Below are positions 42,600 through 51,407 of a DNA stretch of 64,000 nucleotides, piece by piece. The notes under the pieces were generated by a model, which saw only the letters and a list, made by a program, of their open reading frames with translations, was not told the origin of the DNA and searched no databases. Numbering within the stretch: position 1 is the first letter of the stretch; each line of letters starts with the position of its first letter. The translations under genes were made by a program, and so were the position numbers. Source of the stretch: Aeromicrobium phoceense (lineage in GTDB: Bacteria > Actinomycetota > Actinomycetes > Propionibacteriales > Nocardioidaceae); NCBI RefSeq assembly GCF_013868155.1, contig NZ_JACEOG010000001.1, positions 1,426,001-1,490,000 of the forward strand, given 5' to 3'.

Positions 42600-43888
42600 G
42601 GCAGGATCCCCTTCCCCACAATGGCGTCGTTGATCGCCGTGTCGAGCTCCTCGGCCGTGTTCTCACCGTCGATGCTCGACGGGGGCGAGAGTGTGGAGGA
42701 GATGATCGTCGAGATGTTCTGGTAGACCGGCGAGATCGGACGCGAGCTGGCCGCCTCGAGCGAGTCCAGGAGCACCTGGCCCTGCGGGTAGGCCTCCTTG
42801 AACTCCGCCTCCTCGAACACCGACTCGATGACGGGCGGCTCACCGGCCGTCAGCGAGTGCTTGAGCTGGTTCTCGGGCGAGCGCAGGCACATGGCCGCCT
42901 CGAACGACTCCTCCGGGTGCTCGCTGAACTTGCTGATGGCGAAGTTCATGCCGCCGACCGTGACCTTGGACGGCTGGCCCTCGACCGTGGCCGGGAACGG
43001 CGCGAACGCGAGGTCCTCGGCGATCTTGGGGCTGGCCTCGCGCATGGCACTGAGGACGTACGGCCAGTTGAGGCTGAAGGCGGAGGCGCCGTTCTGGAGC
43101 TGGGCGAAGACCTCGGGCTCCTGCGAGTTCGAGAGCGACGCGTTCGCCAGGCCCGACGTCGCGAGCTTGTTCAGCAGGTCCAGCGCCTGCACGGTCTTGT
43201 CGTCGATCGTGGTCTCGGTGCTGTCCTCGTTGACGATCGTGCCGCCGAAGGAGGAGAGGATCGTGTTGAACCCGACGACCAGGCCCTCGTAGCGCGCTCC
43301 GGTGAAGCCGATCTCGTACGGGTCGCCCTCGGCCTTGAGCTTCTCGGCCATGTCGAACATCTCGTCCCACGTCTTCGGCGGCTCGCCGTTGCCCACCTTG
43401 TCGACGAGCGACTTGCGGTACCACATCAGCTGGGCGTTGGTGTGCTTCGGAATCGCGTAGAGCTTGTCCTTCCACGTCGCCGTCTCGAGCGGCACGGCGA
43501 GCGTGCCCTCGGACGCCTCGGCGCGCTGCGCGTCGGTCAGCGGGAGGATCCAGCCGGCCTCGGCGAACTCGGCGGTCCAGACGACGTCCATGCCGATCAG
43601 GTCCATGCCGGTGTCGCCGGCGGCGAGGCGCCGGACCATCTGCTCGCGCTGACCATCCGCGTCGCTGGGAACGAGGTTGCCCTCGATCTTCCACTTGCCC
43701 TCGGCCTGCTCGTTGCAGCCGTCGATGAGGTCCTGGAATCCCGTGGCGGATGCGCCGCCGAACAGGTTGATGGTCGGGACGCCGCCCTCGTCACCGCCGC
43801 CACAGGCAGCCAGTGTCGCCATGAGGGTTGCGGCGGCAGCCAGCCCTATTCCACTGCGCGTCTTCTTCGATCGCCTAGTCACGTGCAC
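42596..43888 (-). CDS. Sugar-binding lipoprotein of ABC importer (LpqY/MalE type)
   Basis: A 430-residue extracytoplasmic solute-binding protein. A basic n-region (RRSKKTRS) is followed by a hydrophobic stretch and lipobox LAAC, so it is lipid-anchored after cleavage before Cys near residue 30. SBP family 1 features include the N-terminal PTINLFGGASATGFQDLIDGC segment and DLIGMDVVWTAEFAEAGWILPL. The gene order resembles trehalose importer lpqY-sugABC of mycobacteria. The adjacent alpha-glucosidase suggests maltose, trehalose or isomalto-oligosaccharides. GTG starts at 43891, 43888 and 43882 are close together; GGAAGG upstream favours 43888 or 43891. A perfect CRP-like site lies 46 bases upstream. 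Confidence 0.88.
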   Translation of the reverse strand: MHVTRRSKKTRSGIGLAAAATLMATLAACGGGDEGGVPTINLFGGASATGFQDLIDGCNEQAEGKWKIEGNLVPSDADGQREQMVRRLAAGDTGMDLIGMDVVWTAEFAEAGWILPLTDAQRAEASEGTLAVPLETATWKDKLYAIPKHTNAQLMWYRKSLVDKVGNGEPPKTWDEMFDMAEKLKAEGDPYEIGFTGARYEGLVVGFNTILSSFGGTIVNEDSTETTIDDKTVQALDLLNKLATSGLANASLSNSQEPEVFAQLQNGASAFSLNWPYVLSAMREASPKIAEDLAFAPFPATVEGQPSKVTVGGMNFAISKFSEHPEESFEAAMCLRSPENQLKHSLTAGEPPVIESVFEEAEFKEAYPQGQVLLDSLEAASSRPISPVYQNISTIISSTLSPPSSIDGENTAEELDTAINDAIVGKGILP

Positions 43889-43933
43889 CACCCGACCTTC
43901 CCCCGAGATCCTGCGGCGTGCGACTCGTGGAAA

Positions 43934-43949
43934 TGTGACGCCGCTCACA
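43934..43949 (-). promoter_or_regulatory. Perfect CRP/GlxR-like site before sugar importer
   Basis: TGTGACGCCGCTCACA matches TGTGA-N6-TCACA exactly on both arms. It lies in the 113-base gap between the alpha-glucosidase stop and the binding-protein start, so the importer can be controlled separately from the glucosidase. Confidence 0.65.
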
Positions 43950-44001
43950 TGAAACTACGGCGGGTGGAAGAACGCCGCAAGTCCGGCGAAGGGGTGAACC
44001 T

Positions 44002-45678
44002 TCAGCCGGGGGCGATCCAAGCCGTGGTGTCGGTGGGCAGGCGGTGCCCGTCCAGCGGACCGCTCACGGCCAGGAGCTCGCCGTGGGGCAGATCGATCGG
44101 CTCCGCGCCGAAGTTCGTCACCACCTGCACGCGCCGACCGCCGGAGCCGACGACGGTGAACGCGAGGAGGTCGTCGGAGCCCTCCTGCCAGTGCAGCTCG
44201 CCACGGCCGAGGCCGTATTTGCGGCGCACGGTGAGCAGGCGCCGGTAGAACTCCAGCGTGCTGCCCGCGACGCCGTCCTGGCGGTTGGGCGCGAGGTCGC
44301 CGTAGACCTCCGGCTGAGGCAGCCAGCTGCGGCCGGTGGGGGAGAACCCGAACGCGGGCTGGTCGGCGTGCCACGGCACGGGAACGCGGCAGCCGTCGCG
44401 GCCGACGTCCTTGCCCTCGGTGCGCACGAACGTGGGGTCCTGGCGGACCTCGTCGGGCAGCGTCGTGGCCTCGGGCAGGCCGAGCTCCTCGCCCTGGTAG
44501 AGGTAGGCCGAGCCGGGCAGCGCGAGCATGACTCCCGTGGCGGCCCGCGCGCGGCGCAGGCCCAACTCCGCATCGGGCTGGGGGTCGTCGGGACCGATGC
44601 CCAGCACGCGGGTCGCCCGGTCGATGTCGTACGACAGGCGCGACGCGTGACGCGGCACGTCGTGGTTCGACAGCACCCACGTCTGCGGCGCGCCGACGGC
44701 CGCGGTGGCCTCGAGTGCGGAGGTGATGGAGTCCCGCTGGTGCTGCGCCCTCCACGGGGTCATGAGGTAGCCGAAGTTGAACGACTGGTGCAGCTCGTCC
44801 GGCCGGACGTACTTGGCCAGGGACTCCTCGGGCACGACCCACGCCTCGGCCACCAGGATGCGGTCGGCGTCCTGGCCCTCGACGCGGTACTCGTCGACGA
44901 GGCGGCGCCAGTCGCGGTAGACCTCGTGCACGGCGGGCTTGTCCCACATCGGCTGGGCGGAGGTCGGGTGGATCGCGAGGTCGTAGTCGTCGGGCGCGTC
45001 CGGCAGGCCGGGCTCCTTGTGCAGCCCGTGCGCCACGTCGATGCGGAACCCGTCGACGCCGCGGTCGAGCCAGAAGCGCAGGACCGAGCGGAACTCCTCC
45101 TGGACCTCCGGGTTGTTCCAGTCGAAGTCGGGCTGGCTGGGGTCGAACAGGTGCAGGTACCACTGGCCGGGCGTGCCGTCGGGGTTCTGCACGCGGGTCC
45201 ACGCCGGGCCGCCGAAGTTGCTCTCCCAGTTGTTCGGCGGGAGGTCGCCGTTCTCGCCCCGGCCGTCGTGGAAGATGTAGCGCGCGCGCTCGGGGCTGCC
45301 GGGATCCGCCGCGAGGGCCTCCTGGAACCAGGCGTGCTGGTCGGAGGAGTGGTTCGGGACGAGGTCGACGATGACGCGCAGGCCCAGCTCGTGGGCGCGG
45401 GCGGCCAGTGCGTCGAAGTCGGCGAGCGTGCCGAACAGCGGGTCGACGTCGCGGTAGTCGGCCACGTCGTAGCCGGCGTCGTTCTGCGGGCTCGTGTAGA
45501 ACGGCGACAGCCAGACGGCGTCGACGCCGAGCGCGACCAGGTGGTCCAGGTGCGCCGTGATGCCCGGCAGGTCGCCGATGCCGTCGCCGTCGGAGTCCGC
45601 CCACGAGCGCGGGTAGACCTGGTAGATCACGGCGTCCCGCCACCAGGCGGGGGTGGTGGTGTGGGTGCTGTCGACCAT
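44002..45678 (-). CDS. GH13 alpha-glucosidase / oligo-1,6-glucosidase
   Basis: A 558-residue cytosolic glycoside hydrolase of family 13. Conserved regions: DAVIYQVYPRSW at the start, VIVDLVPNHSSDQH (region I), GFRIDVAHG (region II, nucleophile Asp near 214), ILVAEAWV (region III, general acid Glu), and WVLSNHDVPRH (region IV, second Asp). The fingerprint is that of alpha-1,4/1,6-glucosidases that cut maltose or isomaltose-type sugars. ATG at 45678 with GGAGTT upstream. First gene of the sugar uptake cluster on the minus strand, divergent from ndk with a 38-base gap. Confidence 0.92.
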   Translation of the reverse strand: MVDSTHTTTPAWWRDAVIYQVYPRSWADSDGDGIGDLPGITAHLDHLVALGVDAVWLSPFYTSPQNDAGYDVADYRDVDPLFGTLADFDALAARAHELGLRVIVDLVPNHSSDQHAWFQEALAADPGSPERARYIFHDGRGENGDLPPNNWESNFGGPAWTRVQNPDGTPGQWYLHLFDPSQPDFDWNNPEVQEEFRSVLRFWLDRGVDGFRIDVAHGLHKEPGLPDAPDDYDLAIHPTSAQPMWDKPAVHEVYRDWRRLVDEYRVEGQDADRILVAEAWVVPEESLAKYVRPDELHQSFNFGYLMTPWRAQHQRDSITSALEATAAVGAPQTWVLSNHDVPRHASRLSYDIDRATRVLGIGPDDPQPDAELGLRRARAATGVMLALPGSAYLYQGEELGLPEATTLPDEVRQDPTFVRTEGKDVGRDGCRVPVPWHADQPAFGFSPTGRSWLPQPEVYGDLAPNRQDGVAGSTLEFYRRLLTVRRKYGLGRGELHWQEGSDDLLAFTVVGSGGRRVQVVTNFGAEPIDLPHGELLAVSGPLDGHRLPTDTTAWIAPG

Positions 45679-45704
45679 GGGAACTCCTTGGCGAGCGCGG
45701 GGGA

Positions 45705-45710
45705 TAGGTT
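45705..45710 (+). promoter_or_regulatory. -10 box TAGGTT for ndk
   Basis: TAGGTT ends 6 bases before the ATG at 45717. Leaderless start, within the short divergent gap to the alpha-glucosidase gene. Confidence 0.55.
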
Positions 45711-45716
45711 GGGCAC

Positions 45717-46124
45717 ATGACGCAGCGCACGCTTGTTCTCATCAAACCCGATGCCGTGGCCCGGGGCCTCGTGGGGGCCGTGCTCTCGCGGTACGAGGCC
45801 AAGGGATTGCGCATCGTGGCGATGGAGCACCGCGCGATCGACGCCGAGATGGCCGACGCCCACTACGCCGAGCACACCGAGCAGCCCTGGTACCCGCCGC
45901 TGCGCGAGTTCGCGGTGTCCGGCCCGCTCGTGGCCCTGGTGCTCGAGGGCGACGAGGCGATCGAGGTCGTGCGTGCGCTCAACGGCGTCACCGACGGCCG
46001 CAAGGCGGCGCCCGGCACGATCCGGGGCGACCTGTCGCTGTCCAACCGCGAGAACCTCGTGCACGCGTCGGACTCCGAGGAGTCCGCGGCGCGCGAGATG
46101 AGCCTGTGGTTCCCGGGGTTGTGA
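45717..46124 (+). CDS. ndk: Nucleoside diphosphate kinase
   Basis: A 135-residue kinase that equilibrates NTP pools. The phosphorylated residue is His116 in NLVHASDSEESA. The nucleotide-binding loop GVTDGRKAAPGTIRGDLSLS and the N-terminal TLVLIKPDAVARGLVG are typical. Length matches the family (about 136). In mycobacteria ndkA follows folC and the DUF4233 gene; here it is 8 kb away with the sugar importer cluster inserted between. Confidence 0.95.
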   Translation: MTQRTLVLIKPDAVARGLVGAVLSRYEAKGLRIVAMEHRAIDAEMADAHYAEHTEQPWYPPLREFAVSGPLVALVLEGDEAIEVVRALNGVTDGRKAAPGTIRGDLSLSNRENLVHASDSEESAAREMSLWFPGL

Positions 46125-46128
46125 CCCC

Positions 46129-46905
46129 ATGGGCCCGCCGTTGATCCAGGCCTGCATCAACGGCGCGCGTCCTCCCGCCGCCCATCCGGCCCTGCCCGTC
46201 ACCCCGGTCGAGATCGCCGCGGACATCGCGGCGGTCCTGCAGGCTGGGGCCGACGGCGTCCACGTCCACCCCAAGGACGTCGACGGGCTCGACACCCTCG
46301 ATCCCGACGCCGTCGACGCCGTGATCACGGCGGCCCGGTTCGTCCTGCCCTCGAGGCCGATCGGCGTCACCACCGGCGCCTGGGCCCTGCGCGACCCGGC
46401 CGCACGGGTGGCGGCCGTCCGCCGCTGGAGCGTGCTGCCCGACCTCGCGTCGGTCAACTGGCACGAGTCTGGGTCCGAGGCGGTGACCGCGGCGCTGCTC
46501 GAGCGAGGGATCGGCGTGGAGGCGGGCCTGTGGACGGTCGACGACGTCCGGGAGTGGGCCGTGTCGCCCCTGCGCGACGAGGCCGTTCGTGTCCTCCTCG
46601 AGCTGCCCGAGGGGATCGGCGATGCCCAGGTCGTCATCCTCGCCCAGGAGATGCTCGACCTGGTGCGCGAGGTCGCGCCCTCCGTCCCGGTGCTGCTGCA
46701 CGGCGAGGCGCACTCCGCCTGGCCGACGCTGCGTCATGCGCTGCGCCTCGGCCTGCAGACCCGCGTCGGGCTGGAGGACACCTTGCAGCTGCCGGACGGC
46801 TCGATCGCCCCGGACAACGCCGCCCTGGTCCGGGCTGCGCGGGCGTTCGCCGACCAGCAGGCGGTGGACGTCGGCCTGCCCGAGCAGGACGACTCAGCGG
46901 TCTGA
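46129..46905 (+). CDS. BKACE family protein (DUF849, beta-keto acid cleavage enzyme)
   Basis: A 258-residue TIM-barrel protein of the BKACE family. The N-terminal IQACINGARPP, GADGVHVHPKD (His-x-His zinc ligands) and the late LLHGEA and RVGLEDTL strands match. Characterised members (Kce) condense beta-keto acids with acetyl-CoA to give a CoA ester and acetoacetate. It is shorter than Kce (about 275-310) and the canonical substrate Glu loop is less clear, so the keto-acid is unknown. It starts 4 bases after ndk, hence probably co-transcribed, and its end overlaps the CotH gene antisense by 12 bases. Confidence 0.8.
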   Translation: MGPPLIQACINGARPPAAHPALPVTPVEIAADIAAVLQAGADGVHVHPKDVDGLDTLDPDAVDAVITAARFVLPSRPIGVTTGAWALRDPAARVAAVRRWSVLPDLASVNWHESGSEAVTAALLERGIGVEAGLWTVDDVREWAVSPLRDEAVRVLLELPEGIGDAQVVILAQEMLDLVREVAPSVPVLLHGEAHSAWPTLRHALRLGLQTRVGLEDTLQLPDGSIAPDNAALVRAARAFADQQAVDVGLPEQDDSAV

Positions 46906-48333
46906 CGGAGCCCGCTCCGCGAACTCCCCGTCGAGCCACGCGACCCGCCGCTCCAGCCAGCGTCGCAGCAGGTCGACCTCGTTCCGCCAGCCCTCGCGCA
47001 CGTCGACGGCCGGGTCGGAGTTCGCGAACACGTACACCTCGGGATCGTTGTCGAGGGCACTGGCGGCCACCGGCAGGCCGGGGCCGTCGACCTCCGGAGG
47101 GCTGAAGTTGTCGACCGCGTCGTCGGCGATCACGGCCGCGCGGTCGTCGACGAAGTCGCCGATGGTGGAGAGGTCCTCGGACACCGCGGTCCACCGCTGC
47201 GCCACGCGCCCGGCGAAGTCGGGGTCGGACATCAGCACGTTGAAGTAGTGGCCCTGCGGCTCGTTCCAGACCTGCGTGGGCGAGAACGCGCGACGCCAGG
47301 CGGGGTCGTCGCTGATCGCGTACCAGGACCGCTGCAGCCACCAGCCCTTCGGATGGTCCAGGCGCCAGGAGCCGTTCCGGCGATTGCCCTGCGAGGCCGA
47401 GAAGTCCCACGGAGGCCCCATCGCCAGCGTGCCGTCACCGCGCAGCACGAAGTACACGTCGTCGTAGAGCGGGCTGCCCAGGTTCTTGGTCACCTCGTTC
47501 AGCAGGTACCAGTCCACGAAGGAGTCGACGTCGATGCGGTCGCGGTAGCCGTTGTCGGGGAAGGCCGGGTCGTAGAGCAGGTCCTCCACGGCCTGGAAGC
47601 CCGCGGCCACCTCCTGCGGGTCGGCCTCCTCCGGGTCGGCAACGTGGACGCGCAGGCCTCGCTCGGTACTGAACCGCGGACCCTCGAGGTCGCGCGCGTC
47701 GGCCAGCAGCAGGACGTCGTCGTCGGCGAGCTCCGCGCGACCCTCCTGCGCGGTCGGGACCTCGCCGAACGAGTACAGGCCGCAGGGCGTGCCGTTGATC
47801 TCGAGGTTCGCCGGGACGAGTCGCGGTACCCAGTCGATCCCCAGGCGCCGGGCGATCTCCATCGCGGAGGCGGTGCGCAGCAGGGACCGGTCGGCGAACT
47901 CGTCGAGCAGCATCCAGTCGCGCGACGCCGGGAGCCCGAGCACGGAGGCGGGGTCGGCCAGCTCGACGGTGTACGGGCGCTTGAGGCCGTTGAACGGGTT
48001 GGCCGTCGCGGAGACGCGGACCTCGGCATCGAGCTCCTGCTGCTCCCCTTCGGAGGCGGTCACGGCCAGCTCGACGGACTGCGGGTCCGTGGCGCTCGTG
48101 ACGAGGTCGCTGCACGGGGCGGCGGGCCCGGTGGCGAAGTCGTCGGTGGGGACGGTGAGCCGCACGGTGGCGACCCCGTCGACCTCCACCTGGGGCTGCT
48201 CGCTGGTCTCCTCGGCTGCCTCCGGGGCAGTGGCCTCGGGTGCCGCGCGGACGTTGACGACGATGACGAGCGCGAGGAGGGCCAGGGCCAGCAGGGCCGC
48301 CAGCGCCACGGCGGTCACTCTGGTCCGGCTCAT
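46894..48333 (-). CDS. CotH kinase-like secreted/anchored protein
   Basis: A 479-residue protein. An N-terminal signal anchor (residues 8-30, TAVALAALLALALLALVIVV) is followed by an acidic linker and a CotH domain at about 95-360. Key blocks: SRDWMLLDEFADRSLLRTASAMEIARRLG (family helix after the first catalytic strand), GLYSFGE, DWYLLNEVTKN (274-284), and LAMGPPWDFS (GPPWDFS 306-312, metal-binding Asp). CotH proteins are atypical kinases that phosphorylate proteins on the cell or spore surface. No spore genes occur here. The frame stays open upstream, but the ATG at 48333 fits the signal anchor. Divergent from the DUF2079 gene (108-base gap). Confidence 0.82.
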   Translation of the reverse strand: MSRTRVTAVALAALLALALLALVIVVNVRAAPEATAPEAAEETSEQPQVEVDGVATVRLTVPTDDFATGPAAPCSDLVTSATDPQSVELAVTASEGEQQELDAEVRVSATANPFNGLKRPYTVELADPASVLGLPASRDWMLLDEFADRSLLRTASAMEIARRLGIDWVPRLVPANLEINGTPCGLYSFGEVPTAQEGRAELADDDVLLLADARDLEGPRFSTERGLRVHVADPEEADPQEVAAGFQAVEDLLYDPAFPDNGYRDRIDVDSFVDWYLLNEVTKNLGSPLYDDVYFVLRGDGTLAMGPPWDFSASQGNRRNGSWRLDHPKGWWLQRSWYAISDDPAWRRAFSPTQVWNEPQGHYFNVLMSDPDFAGRVAQRWTAVSEDLSTIGDFVDDRAAVIADDAVDNFSPPEVDGPGLPVAASALDNDPEVYVFANSDPAVDVREGWRNEVDLLRRWLERRVAWLDGEFAERAPSDR

Positions 48334-48441
48334 GGTCCGACGATACGTCCCACGCGTCACGGGAGCACTCAGGAGCCCCCGGCGCCGAGACGGACGACGA
48401 AGGAACCGCAACCGAGGGTTACCGCCCGGTACGGTGTCGAG

Positions 48442-49749
48442 GTGAACCGATGGATGCCTTGGGTGTGGGCCGCGGTCGTCGGCCTGCTCTACAGCCTGAT
48501 CTCCCTGCTGTCGTGGCGGCGACTGACCGTGAACTCGTGGGACAACGCGATCTTCGAGCAGGCCGTCAAGGCCTACTCGCGGTTCGAGGCGCCGATCGTG
48601 CCGGTGAAGGGACCCGGGTACAACATCCTGGGCGACCACTTCTCGCCGATCGACGCACTCCTCGCGCCGGCGTACTGGCTGTTCCCCTACGGGCAGACGC
48701 TGCTCGTCGCGCAGGGGCTGCTGATCGGCCTGTCGGTGGTGCCGATCACGCGCCTCGCGGTCGCCCGGCTCGGCCCGCGCGTGGGATGGACCATCGCGCT
48801 GATGTACGGATTGGCCTTCGGCTTCGGCAACGCCGTGGTGGCCGACTTCCACGAGGTCGCGTTCGCGGTGCCGATCCTGGCGATGGCGGGCGTGGCGTAC
48901 GTGGAGCAGCGGTACAGCGCCGTCGTCTGGTGGTCGCTGCCGCTGCTGCTGGTCAAGGAGGACATGGGCGTCACCGTCGCCGCCGTGGGCGTGGCGCTGT
49001 GGCTCGCTGGCGAGCGCAGGCGCGGACTGCTGCTCGCCCTCGGCGGAGCCGTCGCGCTCGTGCTGGTCGTGTGGGTGATCATCCCGGCGTTCAACACCGG
49101 CGGCGGCTACGACTACACCGGCAACCTGGGCGGCGAGGTGGGAGTCTGGGAGACGCTCACCACGGAGGCCGACCGCAAGCTCCTGACTCTGCTGCTGACC
49201 TTCGGCGTCACCGGCTTCGCGGCGCTGTGGTCGCCGTGGGCCGTGGTCGCGGCTCCCACGTTCCTGTGGCGGTTCCTCGGCGACGTCGAGTACTACTGGG
49301 GCACGGAGTGGCACTACTCGATCGTCATCATGCCGATCGTGTTCGTCGCGATGATCGACGCGATCGGCAAGCGCCCGAGGCTGGAGTGGCCGGGTGTCGT
49401 GCTGGGCGCCGCGGTCAGCGGCTACCTGCTGGCCGGCGGGCCGGTGGTCAAGCTGCTTGAGCCCGAGACGTGGGACGCGTCGCCGCGGCGCGAGGCGATG
49501 CAGGAGGCGATCGCCACGATCCCCGAGGACGCCGTCGTCGAGACCGACATCGCGGTCCTGAAGTACCTCACCGGCAGCCACGACGAGGCCTACTGGATCG
49601 GCACGATCGGCGATGTCGTGCCCGACTACATCATCTTCGACCGCAACCTCACGCAGACGGATCCCATCCAGCACGGGGCCGAGCACGGTGCCTCGTACGA
49701 GGTCGTCTTCGAGCGCGACAACTACGTCGTCGCCCGCAAGGTCAGCTGA
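48442..49749 (+). CDS. DUF2079 integral membrane protein
   Basis: A 435-residue membrane protein with about nine to ten helices. NSWDNAIFEQAVKAYSR near residue 34, GDHFSPIDALLAPAYWLFP, and DFHEVAFAVPILAMAG near 135 are DUF2079 signatures. The family resembles GT-C glycosyltransferases, in which DHFSP-like and DxHE acidic residues face the exterior. The C-terminal about 90 residues are an extracytoplasmic soluble part (EDAVVETDIAVLKYLTGS). GTG at 48442. The stop codon TGA is the first base triplet of the next repeat unit. A cell-surface glycosylation role is inference from fold. Confidence 0.82.
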   Translation: MNRWMPWVWAAVVGLLYSLISLLSWRRLTVNSWDNAIFEQAVKAYSRFEAPIVPVKGPGYNILGDHFSPIDALLAPAYWLFPYGQTLLVAQGLLIGLSVVPITRLAVARLGPRVGWTIALMYGLAFGFGNAVVADFHEVAFAVPILAMAGVAYVEQRYSAVVWWSLPLLLVKEDMGVTVAAVGVALWLAGERRRGLLLALGGAVALVLVVWVIIPAFNTGGGYDYTGNLGGEVGVWETLTTEADRKLLTLLLTFGVTGFAALWSPWAVVAAPTFLWRFLGDVEYYWGTEWHYSIVIMPIVFVAMIDAIGKRPRLEWPGVVLGAAVSGYLLAGGPVVKLLEPETWDASPRREAMQEAIATIPEDAVVETDIAVLKYLTGSHDEAYWIGTIGDVVPDYIIFDRNLTQTDPIQHGAEHGASYEVVFERDNYVVARKVS

Positions 49750-49902
49750 TCTCGATACGCGGCTCGCTGCGCTCGCCAGCTACTCGATCACCGATGATCG
49801 GCGTCCGTTCTCGCTGGTGATCTCGATGTGCTGCTCGGTCACCGGGGCGGCGAGCCGGTGATCGAGTGCCGGCGAGCGGAGCGAGACGGTGTATCGAGAT
49901 CA
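49747..49902. repeat. REP-like repeat cluster
   Basis: A forward unit (TGATCTCGATACGCGG to CTACTCGATCACCG) is followed by a variant forward unit (TGATCTCGATGTGC) and an inverted unit (CCGGTGATCGAGTGCC to GTATCGAGATCA). The first TGA is the stop codon of the DUF2079 gene. The cluster lies at the junction back to the Rv1098c-like block. Confidence 0.85.
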
Positions 49903-49913
49903 GGCACAACGAC

Positions 49914-49947
49914 GAACGCCGCCCGCTCCCAAGGAGCAGGCGGCGTT
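49914..49947 (-). terminator. Terminator hairpin after fumC
   Basis: GAACGCCGCCCGCTCC pairs with GGAGCAGGCGGCGTTC (one mismatch) around a short loop, 15 bases after the fumC stop on the minus strand. The trailing T-rich stretch is weak. Confidence 0.7.
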
Positions 49948-49962
49948 CTCGGCTTCAGACCG

Positions 49963-51357
49963 TCAGGGGTGGGTCATGCTCATGACGTCCAGGGCGGCGT
50001 CGAGGTCGGCCTCGCTGATGTCGCCGCGCTCGACGTAGCCGTCCTCGATCACGACCTGGCGGATCGTCTTGCGCTCCTTGACCGACTTCTTCGCGATCGC
50101 GGCGGCGTTCTCGTAGCCGATGTGGCGGTTGAGCGGCGTCACGACGGACGGGCTCGACTCGGCCAGCTCGAGGCAGCGTTCGACGTCGGCGGTGATGCCG
50201 TCGATGCAGCGGTCGGCCAGCGTGGTGGAGGCGTTCGCGAGCAGGCGCATCGACTCCAGGATGTTGCGGCCGATCACCGGCAGCATCACGTTGAGCTCGA
50301 AGGAGCCGGAGGCACCGGCGAAAGCGATGGCGGCGTCGTTGCCGATGACCTGGGCGCACACCATGAGCGTGGCCTCGGGCAGGACCGGGTTGACCTTGCC
50401 GGGCATGATGCTCGAGCCGGGCTGCAGGTCGGGCAGGTGGATCTCGCCCAGACCCGTGCGCGGGCCCGAGCCCATCCAGCGCAGGTCGTTGTTGATCTTG
50501 ACCAGGCTCACCGCGATGGTGCGCAGCTGGCCCGACATCTCGACGAGGCCGTCGCGGGCGCCCTGCGCCTCGAAGTGGTCGCGCGCCTCGGTCAGCGGCA
50601 GGCCGGTGCGCTCGGCGAGGATCTCGATGACGCGCTGCGGGAAGCCCTTCGGGGTGTTGATGCCCGTGCCCACGGCGGTGCCGCCGAGGGGGACCTCGGC
50701 CGTGCGGGGCAGCGAGGCCTCGACGCGCTCGATGCCGCGGCGGATCTGCGCGGCGTAGCCGGCGAACTCCTGGCCGAGGGTGACCGGCGTGGCGTCCATG
50801 AGGTGCGTGCGGCCGGACTTGACGACCTCGGCGAACTCAGTGGCCTTGGCCTCGAGGCTCGTCGCGAGGTGGTCGAGCGCGGGGATGAGGACCGTGAGGG
50901 CCGACTCGGTCGCGGCGACGTGGATCGACGTGGGGAACACGTCGTTGCTGGACTGCGAGGCGTTGACGTGGTCGTTCGGGTGGACCTCGATGCCCGAGTT
51001 CCTCGTCGCGAGGGTCGCGATGACCTCGTTCGTGTTCATGTTGCTCGAGGTGCCCGAGCCGGTCTGGAAGACGTCGATCGGGAAGTGCGCGTCGTGGGCG
51101 CCGGTGGCGACCTCGTCGGCGGCGGCGACGATCGCGTCGGCCATCGCCTGGTCGAGGATGCCGAGCTCGGCGTTCGCGGTCGCGCAGGCGGCCTTGATCT
51201 GCGCCAGCGCGCGGATCTGCGCCGACTCGATGGGCGTTCCGGAGATCGGGAAGTTCTCGACGGCGCGCTGCGTCTGGGCGCGATAGAGGGCGTCGGCGGG
51301 GACCTTGACCTCGCCCATGGTGTCGTGCTCGATGCGCCACTGAGTGTTGTCGGTCAT
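49963..51357 (-). CDS. fumC: Fumarate hydratase class II
   Basis: A 464-residue fumarase that interconverts fumarate and malate in the TCA cycle. [12 protein letters not shown] near residue 95 and the superfamily signature [12 protein letters not shown] near 315 (mobile SS loop) are present, with the B-site [14 protein letters not shown] block. Start at ATG 51357 rather than 9 bases upstream, because TAAGGT ends 7 bases before it, the leaderless arrangement seen in many neighbours. It follows glpX and a hydrolase gene on the same strand, as Rv1098c follows Rv1099c. Confidence 0.95.
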   Translation of the reverse strand: MTDNTQWRIEHDTMGEVKVPADALYRAQTQRAVENFPISGTPIESAQIRALAQIKAACATANAELGILDQAMADAIVAAADEVATGAHDAHFPIDVFQTGSGTSSNMNTNEVIATLATRNSGIEVHPNDHVNASQSSNDVFPTSIHVAATESALTVLIPALDHLATSLEAKATEFAEVVKSGRTHLMDATPVTLGQEFAGYAAQIRRGIERVEASLPRTAEVPLGGTAVGTGINTPKGFPQRVIEILAERTGLPLTEARDHFEAQGARDGLVEMSGQLRTIAVSLVKINNDLRWMGSGPRTGLGEIHLPDLQPGSSIMPGKVNPVLPEATLMVCAQVIGNDAAIAFAGASGSFELNVMLPVIGRNILESMRLLANASTTLADRCIDGITADVERCLELAESSPSVVTPLNRHIGYENAAAIAKKSVKERKTIRQVVIEDGYVERGDISEADLDAALDVMSMTHP

Positions 51358-51364
51358 GCCTCGC

Positions 51365-51370
51365 ACCTTA
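51365..51370 (-). promoter_or_regulatory. -10 box TAAGGT for fumC
   Basis: TAAGGT on the minus strand ends 7 bases before the ATG at 51357. Confidence 0.5.
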
Positions 51371-51407
51371 GTGGGCCGCGGTCGTCAGGACGTTGAGAGG
51401 TCGGGCC

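Noticed and set aside
46894..49686. Extension of the CotH frame far upstream to 49686
   Set aside because: The added region is antisense to the DUF2079 gene and shadow-like. The signal anchor begins at the ATG at 48333.
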